This document shows, piece by piece, positions 59,259 through 64,000 of a DNA stretch of 64,000 nucleotides. Source of the DNA: Mesorhizobium sp. M1C.F.Ca.ET.210.01.1.1 (GTDB lineage Bacteria; Pseudomonadota; Alphaproteobacteria; Rhizobiales; Rhizobiaceae); assembly GCF_004791585.1 (NCBI RefSeq), contig NZ_SRUU01000003.1, positions 124,690-188,689 of the forward strand, given 5' to 3'. Positions within the stretch are counted from its first letter, which is position 1; every line of letters starts with the position of its first letter. The position numbers were made by a program, and so were the translations under genes. The notes under the pieces are model-generated. The model saw only the letters and a program-made list of their open reading frames with translations. It did not search any database and was not told the DNA's origin.

Positions 59259-59692
59259 GTTTTCGATTGTCCCCTACAGTCTCGCCGCCATCAGCCGAAG
59301 CCAAAGCGACCGCGAATGCCAGCAACACCTTGATCCCCAATCCCTTTGTGCACAGGAATTGCTTATCACGATGTTAATCGATTATGGCCGGAACCGGGCG
59401 AGATTATGGCGGGATCCGCTGGGAGGAAGAGCCTAGCGTGGATGAGCGCCGGAAGGAGGGGCAGCTTTTTGGAGGGGGACTTCCTTTTTCCAACCGGCGC
59501 TCATGGCGCTGGAACTCACTGCGCCAGGTAAAGTTTAGCATGAGCCCCTGCAGGGACTGCCTCGGTCGAACGGATGACTCGGCTCATCTATATTAGCTAT
59601 CGCTTGATAAAGCCGTTAGCCATAGCACCTTGGGGCCGCACTCTGCGCCAGCCAACAAGGCCAGGCATAACCGGCCGGACCGGTTTCCAACG
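59259..59692. other. Intergenic stretch between rlpA and tRNA-Ser
   Basis: No gene was supported. It contains the probable rlpA promoter area near 59340-59400 (A/T-rich ATCACGATGTTAATCG), an 11-bp long-range inverted repeat (59442-59504) and only shadow-quality ORFs. ORFs that start at non-ATG codons were discounted. Confidence 0.5.
59442..59504. repeat. Long-range 11-bp inverted repeat enclosing a pyrimidine-/purine-rich core
   Basis: ATGAGCGCCGG (59442-59452) and CCGGCGCTCAT (59494-59504) are perfect complements 41 bases apart, and inner blocks GGAAGG and CTTCCTTTTTCC could extend the pairing. An RNA from either strand would fold into one long stem. No U-tract follows, so it is not a classic terminator. 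It could be a small mobile repeat. Confidence 0.45.
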
Positions 59693-59693
59693 A

Positions 59694-59722
59694 TTGACAT
59701 GGCTTTATACAGCACACTAGAG
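59694..59722 (+). promoter_or_regulatory. Promoter of tRNA-Ser
   Basis: TTGACA (59694-59699), 17-bp spacer and CTAGAG (59717-59722) lie about 65 bases upstream of the tRNA. Confidence 0.6.
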
Positions 59723-59792
59723 GATGTGTGCTTCCGTCGGCATCGCGGCCTACCGGCCAACCGGGACGGAGCGCCTCGTGAAGAATCACGAT

Positions 59793-59882
59793 GGAGGGAT
59801 GGCCGAGCGGTTTAAGGCACCGGTCTTGAAAACCGGCGTGGGCGCAAGTTCACCGTGGGTTCGAATCCCACTCCCTCCGCCA
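59793..59882 (+). tRNA. tRNA-Ser (UGA), CCA encoded
   Basis: The acceptor stem GGAGGGA pairs with TCCCTCC, the anticodon loop CTTGAAA carries TGA, the long variable arm GTGGGCGCAAGTTCAC is typical of serine tRNA, and the T-arm is GTGGGTTCGAATCCCAC. G is the discriminator at 59879 and CCA is encoded at 59880-59882. UGA decodes UCN serine codons, mainly UCA. Confidence 0.97.
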
Positions 59883-60004
59883 CGATCGTAACAAATTCAA
59901 TACGTTATATGCTATTTGCGATGAGACACTGAAGCAGAACCTTCTAACTGCAGGAACGGCAAAGTGGGCTCACTCGGTAAGGCTTGGTTCGAATCGGCCC
60001 AGGC

Positions 60005-60154
60005 ATGCCGATGAAAAAACATCCTCACGTCTCGCCCGATGAAGCGAAGCAGTCCGTCGAGTTTGTTGCGGCTCTTGGGAACTTCCTCTTCGTTTTGACC
60101 GCGAAGATCGATCGCGGCATCAAGGCCGCTGAAGAGGCTAAGCCAGCCGAATAA
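60005..60154 (+). CDS. Small helical protein, unknown
   Basis: A 49-residue ORF MPMKKHPHVSPDEAKQSVEF, continuing through one helix-forming stretch and ending AAEEAKPAE. Composition (K/E/A-rich with a hydrophobic face) looks coding; a second ATG lies two codons later. There is no strong ribosome-binding site. It lies just after tRNA-Ser. No family was recognised. Confidence 0.4.
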   Translation: MPMKKHPHVSPDEAKQSVEFVAALGNFLFVLTAKIDRGIKAAEEAKPAE

Positions 60155-60412
60155 AAGAACGGCCCGGAAGCCGAAGCCCGACAGCCGGCGTGGATTGCCA
60201 TCGCCCAAAATCGGAAGCGCCCGCTACGTTTGCCGCAGCGAGCGCTCCAATGGCCCCTCGCGGATAAGACGGTACGCCTCGCTTAGATGGAGAATAAGCG
60301 CGCCCTGGTTGAAGCGCTGCATATTACAGGCGCGTGACTTTTCTGCCACTGGAGACAGGAAGGCCCGGAAGCCGAGCCGCCGGAACCTTTGAAAGTTCCC
60401 GTCGAGGGACGT
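60155..60412. other. No gene recognised; 14-bp direct repeat at both ends
   Basis: GGCCCGGAAGCCGA occurs at 60161-60174 and at 60362-60375 in the same orientation, 201 bp apart. Short open frames are present but none has a credible start and composition. It may be a degraded coding region. Confidence 0.4.
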
Positions 60413-60589
60413 TCAGTCCTTACCCTTCATGATGGCGTCAAACCTTCGCCTTTCCCAAGCCTGTTGCTCGCGATATCGCAGGATACCGGCGACCAGGAGA
60501 ACGGCGGCCAGCGTCACCAGCTTCCATCCCGGGTGCAGTCCCCAATAACTGAGGCCTAGAATCGCCACCCCTGCCGTGATTAGCCGCAC
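60413..60589 (-). CDS. Small membrane protein, unknown
   Basis: A 58-residue ORF from GTG at 60589: two hydrophobic segments (LITAGVAILGLSYWGL and WKLVTLAAVLLVAGIL) joined by HPG, then a charged helix REQQAWERRRFDAIMKGKD. That pattern (two-span hairpin, basic/acidic tail) suggests a real protein, but the start lacks a strong ribosome-binding site. Confidence 0.42.
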   Translation of the reverse strand: MRLITAGVAILGLSYWGLHPGWKLVTLAAVLLVAGILRYREQQAWERRRFDAIMKGKD

Positions 60590-60652
60590 CTAATTTAGCA
60601 TCCGCGAAACAAAGCACTTTCCCAGGCGTTGAGGCTCCACAAAGGAGCTTCG

Positions 60653-60940
60653 ATGATGGATCCGGCCACCGCCGCTGTGATGGTTTTGCTTCTATGCAGC
60701 CCCGGCGATGCGTCCATCTGCAAACCGGTCAATACGGCTTCGTCTCGGGTGTTCGCATCCCTCAGCGAATGCCGTACCTCGTTGGCAGAAGAGCTCGCCC
60801 GGGCTCCTAGTGGAAGAATGATCGGCCGGTGCCAAGTCGTCGATCCGATCGTCACAGGCTCCGTCCCCGCCGGCTATACGACAGTTATGGTTACGCGCGG
60901 CGGCAGCGCTGTCAGGTATATTGTCCCTCATAAAGAATAG
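60653..60940 (+). CDS. Exported-type small protein, unknown
   Basis: A 95-residue ORF with a hydrophobic start (MMDPATAAVMVLLLCSPGDASIC), three cysteines and a C-terminal TTVMVTRGGSAVRYIV. AAAGGAG lies 6 bases before the tandem ATGs at 60653/60656. It resembles small conserved rhizobial proteins with a signal-like N-terminus and an SRVFASLSECRTSLAEEL helix, but no named family was recognised. Confidence 0.6.
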   Translation: MMDPATAAVMVLLLCSPGDASICKPVNTASSRVFASLSECRTSLAEELARAPSGRMIGRCQVVDPIVTGSVPAGYTTVMVTRGGSAVRYIVPHKE

Positions 60941-61034
60941 CCCGGCCACCTAAGGCGCCGCGCTCTTCACTGGCTTTTCGGTCGCCTCATGGGTGGTCGC
61001 GCGAAATACGCTTCGTGACGTACGAATGAGGTGA

Positions 61035-61361
61035 GAGCTTGGGCAACCTTGGGAAACCATTGAGGGGAAGGAAGAAAGCCAGCAAAGGCCAGCGACAAAG
61101 AACAGAGCTGGTGGCCGCTTATCTCGCAAAGCAGCCTTTCTCAAGAAACTTGAGCGCCTCATCGCCGATCTGACTGCACTGGTCGAAGCGACCTCGGGCA
61201 ACAGAAAGTTCACTTACCAAATTCGCCTTCAGCAAGCTCTGACTGTCAGGGATCGCGTTAAGAGAGGTCCCAGGCAACGACCGCCGGGCAAGATCGTCTA
61301 CCTTGTCGGCCCCGGTAGCGTCCGCTTTGTATCTGGCGGAGCACCGTGTTCTAAGCGATGA
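61035..61361 (+). pseudogene. Degenerate ORF without a start codon
   Basis: From the stop at 61032 to the stop at 61359 the frame is open, with a coding-like half (FLKKLERLIADLTALVEATSG, then QQALTVRDRVKRGPRQRPPG and KIVYLVGPGSVRFVSGG), but there is no ATG, GTG or TTG in frame. A second frame upstream carries a basic stretch that could be the lost N-terminus. A frameshift in an old gene is the simplest reading. Confidence 0.3.
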
Positions 61362-61464
61362 ACAGCGAACCAGCGCGATCTGGTTTTATCTGTGCCGCGA
61401 CTTCATCGGCGTGGCTGCCTGCCTGATGATTGCGGGGTTGGCTCTCTATGTGCTGCTGCGCTAG
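61303..61464 (+). CDS. Possible small membrane protein, 53 residues
   Basis: From TTG at 61303: MSAPVASALYLAEHRVLSDE, then one long hydrophobic helix (FIGVAACLMIAGLALYVLLR) that runs to the stop at 61464. It overlaps the degenerate ORF above. No family was recognised and there is no good ribosome-binding site, so it may be chance. Confidence 0.25.
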   Translation: MSAPVASALYLAEHRVLSDEQRTSAIWFYLCRDFIGVAACLMIAGLALYVLLR

Positions 61465-61560
61465 CCAATACGAAAAGGATCTCCGTTCACGTTGTTTTGC
61501 GTGGCAAACAACTGTGGACCTTGGTTTAGCTCTCCCTGAGAAGTTCTTGGGAGGGGGAAC

Positions 61561-61866
61561 ATGGAACGTTTAGGGCGGTTCGACTTTCGCAGCGCGATAG
61601 TGGTCGTTGCCGGCGTGCTGATTTTCTCTCTGTTGATCGGCAGACCCTTCTTTCCTGTTTGGTTCAAGCTGTATGCGCTGCCATTTGCACTACTTGTCTT
61701 TATCGGAATGTTTGGGTTAGTGGCTCTTTACAACAAAATCTCGACTGGGATCGCGCTACTTGGTCCGAAAAAAAGTGTGAACATAAAACGGTCTCACATT
61801 GCTCTATTGATTTTGATATTCACCCTTCCCTTTTTGAAACTTCTGTTTCATTTGATCCAGGGCTAA
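61561..61866 (+). CDS. Small integral membrane protein, unknown
   Basis: A 101-residue protein with three hydrophobic segments (residues about 12-28, 33-57 and 80-97). GGGAGGGGG precedes the ATG by 3-10 bases. Codon use is clearly lower in GC than in the flanking housekeeping genes, suggesting horizontal origin. No family was recognised. A 9-bp hairpin with bulge lies at 61492-61513 upstream. Confidence 0.58.
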   Translation: MERLGRFDFRSAIVVVAGVLIFSLLIGRPFFPVWFKLYALPFALLVFIGMFGLVALYNKISTGIALLGPKKSVNIKRSHIALLILIFTLPFLKLLFHLIQG

Positions 61867-62050
61867 CCGACGCAGAGCCCTGCCAGCGCGCTAACGCACA
61901 AGGACAAGGCGTCGAGCCCTTGCGCTTGTCGCCAGACAAGTGACCGCCAGACCTGCTTGGCGACGCGTTAATTAGCAAATACTGAAATCCGCAAGGCTGG
62001 CGCCAGCCAGCCGTGCTAAATGGCGGCGGTCATCCACCTGGAGCGCAGTC
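61867..62050. other. Gap with no recognised gene
   Basis: Only short shadow frames are seen. TGGCGCCAGCCAGCC-type local repeats near 62000 have no clear role. Confidence 0.5.
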
Positions 62051-62356
62051 ATGACCTCTCCCATTGGAAACCAGCACAACGCTGGCGCAGTGCCGCGTAA
62101 CACCAGAGTTCCGACGCCACCCGAGGCCAATTTCCCCGGCAAGAGCGCCGAGAGCGTTGGTCACCTTGCGAAAGCCGCTGTTTTGGAGACGGGCGACAGC
62201 GAACCAGGCGCTCAAGGTCGGGCAGCATCCAGAATCGCTCGAATGGACGTCACGGTGCTTCCCCCGCCCGGTTCGGAAGATAACCAGGCGCCAGATCCCG
62301 GAACCGGCGGCGACGGGACGACGGACCAGAGTGCTGGTGGCAATACCCTGGATTAG
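62051..62356 (+). CDS. Low-complexity Pro/Gly-rich small protein, unknown
   Basis: A 101-residue ORF with ANFPGKSAESVGHLAKAAVL and AQGRAASRIAR blocks and a Pro/Gly/Asp-rich tail ending GGDGTTDQSAGGNTLD. TGGAG lies 8 bases before the ATG. It is probably soluble and disordered. Similar short GKS..HLAK motif proteins occur in rhizobia, but no function is known. Confidence 0.42.
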   Translation: MTSPIGNQHNAGAVPRNTRVPTPPEANFPGKSAESVGHLAKAAVLETGDSEPGAQGRAASRIARMDVTVLPPPGSEDNQAPDPGTGGDGTTDQSAGGNTLD

Positions 62357-62535
62357 CCCGGCAGTCGGAGCAATCGCTGGACCGCTCCTTGCCAGCTCAC
62401 TCTGAACCCGACATTGCCGCCATAGGCCTGCGCGCGGTGGCCTCGAACAAATGCCGGTGAGCCGAAGCCGGCACCATCTCACAAGCGCGTGCGTTTGGTT
62501 GATTTGCCAGACAAAGTATGCTGCTTGTCGCGCCC

Positions 62536-62925
62536 ATGAAAAAGCTCTGCCTGATGGCTCTGGCGTCCCTGACGCTGGCCTGGCCGGCCAAGGCGATGGA
62601 CAACGCACTGCGCGCCGGCCTGCTCAAACTCGATCCCCAGACCCGTCTCGAGCAGCGTTGCGACGCCGAGGTGCTCGACCGGATCAGCCACGATGACCGC
62701 AACTACAAGGCCGACCGCGTGGTGGCCTATGCCTTCGCCACGCCGCAGATGAGCGCCGATGCGATCAGGAGCCCCGGCGCCGCTTTTCGCAGCAAGGGTC
62801 AATGGTACCGGCTGAAGTTCAAGTGCCAGACCGCGCCCGACCACATGCAGGTGCTGCAGTTCCGCTACAAGATCGGCGACGAGATCCCCGAAACCGACTG
62901 GGCAAAATACAATCTTTACGATTGA
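62536..62925 (+). CDS. DUF930 domain-containing secreted protein
   Basis: A 129-residue protein with a signal peptide (MKKLCLMALASLTLAWPAKA) and a DUF930 domain: LRAGLLKLDPQTRLEQRCDAEVLDRI, then AFRSKGQWYRLKFKC. Members are small periplasmic proteins of rhizobia with unknown function. An in-frame ATG at 62518 would add six residues. It marks the return to conserved chromosome after the tRNA-linked region. Confidence 0.82.
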   Translation: MKKLCLMALASLTLAWPAKAMDNALRAGLLKLDPQTRLEQRCDAEVLDRISHDDRNYKADRVVAYAFATPQMSADAIRSPGAAFRSKGQWYRLKFKCQTAPDHMQVLQFRYKIGDEIPETDWAKYNLYD

Positions 62926-63116
62926 TGGGTTGACCCCGATCCGCCGGACCTGAACCAGGCCTTCCCCGCTGCAAAATCCATATGAATTCCGGTGGAACAA
63001 GCCGATGCGCAAGCGCTTGCTCCCGCTGGTTCCCTTGACGCGCGGGAGTCATACACGTTAGGGCGTCGGGATATTCGACGACCGGCACTCGGCGAACAGC
63101 AAAGGCCTTCCAGACG

Positions 63117-63776
63117 ATGGATATTTTCAGCGCCGCAAGCCTGAGCGCCCTTCTTCAGGTCATCGCGATCGATCTGGTGCTTGCCGGCGACAATGCCATC
63201 GTCATCGGGCTGGCGGCCGCCGGCCTGCCCTCGGAGCAGCGCAAGAAGGCGATACTGATCGGCGTTTTGGCGGCCACGGTGCTGCGCATCTTGTTCGCGG
63301 CGGTCACGGTCAAGCTGCTCGCCATTGTCGGCCTGCTGCTCGCCGGCGGCATCCTGCTGCTTTGGGTATGCTGGAAGATGTATCGCGAGCTTCGCACCTC
63401 GCACGCGGACGAGGAGGAGGCCACTGAAGCGCTGGCCAACTCCGACCTTAACATGGACAAGGCAATCGCCGGCAAGGCGCCGCGCAAGACGCTCGGCCAG
63501 GCGGCGCTGCAGATCGTCGTCGCGGACGTGTCGATGTCGCTGGACAACGTGCTGGCCGTAGCCGGCGCGGCGCGGGATCATTTCTGGGTGCTGGTCATCG
63601 GGCTGGTGCTGTCGATCGGCTTGATGGGCCTTGCCGCGAGCTTCATTGCCCGGCTGCTGCACCGTTACCGCTGGATTGCCTATGTCGGCCTGCTGATCAT
63701 CCTCTATGTCGCGCTCGACATGGTTTACCGCGGCGCGATGGAAGTCTGGCCGCACGTCAACAACGCCGTGACCTGA
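63117..63776 (+). CDS. TerC family integral membrane protein (YjbE type)
   Basis: A 219-residue protein with seven predicted spans and the family's acidic membrane motifs: IAIDLVLAGDNAIVIGLA at the start and VVADVSMSLDNVLAVAGAA in the middle. TerC relatives export metal ions such as manganese or support secreted proteins' metalation. No yybP-ykoY riboswitch could be recognised in its leader. Confidence 0.88.
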   Translation: MDIFSAASLSALLQVIAIDLVLAGDNAIVIGLAAAGLPSEQRKKAILIGVLAATVLRILFAAVTVKLLAIVGLLLAGGILLLWVCWKMYRELRTSHADEEEATEALANSDLNMDKAIAGKAPRKTLGQAALQIVVADVSMSLDNVLAVAGAARDHFWVLVIGLVLSIGLMGLAASFIARLLHRYRWIAYVGLLIILYVALDMVYRGAMEVWPHVNNAVT

Positions 63777-63915
63777 CATCGCCGCCTGACGCAGGCTTCG
63801 GCCGACCCGTGATCCGTCCTTCGCATTGCGTTTTGCCGCAGCAGGGGCCAGCCCATACCAATGCCGCAATTAGTGTGGTATTGCGCCGCCGATCCCGAAA
63901 AGCCTGGAAAACCTT

Positions 63916-64000
63916 ATGTCTGCCCCTCGTGTCAGTTTCGTCAGCCTTGGATGCCCGAAGGCGCTCGTCGATTCCGAGCGCATCATCACGCGGCTGCGCG
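63916..64000 (+). CDS. rimO: Ribosomal protein S12 methylthiotransferase RimO (5' end only)
   Basis: The first 28 codons read [20 protein letters not shown] and continue into ERIITRLR at the window edge. [12 protein letters not shown] is the N-terminal cluster-binding signature of RimO (the cysteine belongs to the auxiliary Fe-S site). The remaining 400 or so residues lie outside. Confidence 0.85.
   Translation, partial: MSAPRVSFVSLGCPKALVDSERIITRLR

Noticed and set aside
59912..60208. 98-residue open frame on the minus strand
   Set aside because: It overlaps the 49-residue plus-strand ORF, has no ribosome-binding site and shows no recognisable pattern. The plus-strand frame looks more protein-like, although neither is certain.
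60950..61213. 87-residue open frame on the minus strand
   Set aside because: It overlaps the degenerate plus-strand frames, lacks a ribosome-binding site and has a mixed composition.
62926..63116. yybP-ykoY manganese riboswitch before the TerC-family gene
   Set aside because: This class often precedes such genes, but its conserved loops could not be found in the 191-bp leader.

Overview
The window is GC-rich alphaproteobacterial chromosome, most likely from Mesorhizobium or a close relative in the Rhizobiales. The evidence is the gene order dusB-ntrB-ntrC-ntrY-ntrX-dat-hfq-hflX, a pyruvate dehydrogenase E1-beta that carries its own lipoyl domain, a fused IspDF, and several dispersed palindromic intergenic repeats of the rhizobial type. 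No replication origin, rRNA or CRISPR array was seen. One tRNA (Ser, UGA) is present. The identification rests on sequence recognition only; no searches were run.

Layout. 1-4219: the end of an SDR oxidoreductase, then a tightly packed operon cysK-alaX-sseA-GNAT. 4280-8861: a GFA-family protein, a DUF1203 protein, alanine dehydrogenase with its divergent Lrp-type regulator, a small secreted protein and 5-formyl-THF cyclo-ligase. Upstream of the cyclo-ligase lies a possible 6S RNA. The gap at 5429-5862 holds a CRP-like palindrome, a candidate small RNA with its own terminator, the ald terminator and a palindromic repeat. 9036-16885: type II NADH dehydrogenase, a Tat-exported CpdB-like nucleotidase, VOC and Dabb proteins, kdsA, a frameshifted membrane protein gene, dodecin and a PRC-barrel protein.

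16950-27808: a small lipoprotein, enolase, an FtsB-like protein and a pyruvate dehydrogenase locus (pdhA, pdhB, pdhC, lpdA). Two small membrane protein genes and an SGNH hydrolase sit inside this locus. lipA and a RatA/COQ10-like gene follow, so lipoate synthesis lies next to the main lipoylated complex. 27821-29529: pncC/cinA and ispDF. 29669-39824: the dusB-ntrBC-ntrYX nitrogen-control operon followed by dat, hfq and hflX. 39833-48732: mazG, an aminotransferase, an ECF sigma/anti-sigma pair, a BI-1 family protein, an aldose epimerase, a conserved unknown gene, a methyltransferase, a second GFA protein, a large TolB/TPR regulator and a DUF1127 protein.

48866-50707 is decayed accessory DNA: a multiply broken alpha/beta hydrolase, an IS66 remnant (tnpA and tnpB, no transposase tnpC) and a VOC fragment at the element's edge. 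50781-59258: PhzF, then a compact minus-strand block (rlpA, a D,D-carboxypeptidase-like gene, tmk, holB, metG, tatD and an MBL hydrolase) that joins cell-envelope and replication/translation housekeeping. The carboxypeptidase-like protein has lost two of its three active-site motifs. 59793-62400: tRNA-Ser, then about 2.6 kb of short, poorly conserved or degenerate ORFs, possibly an old integration scar. 62536-64000: a DUF930 protein, a TerC-family membrane protein and the start of rimO.
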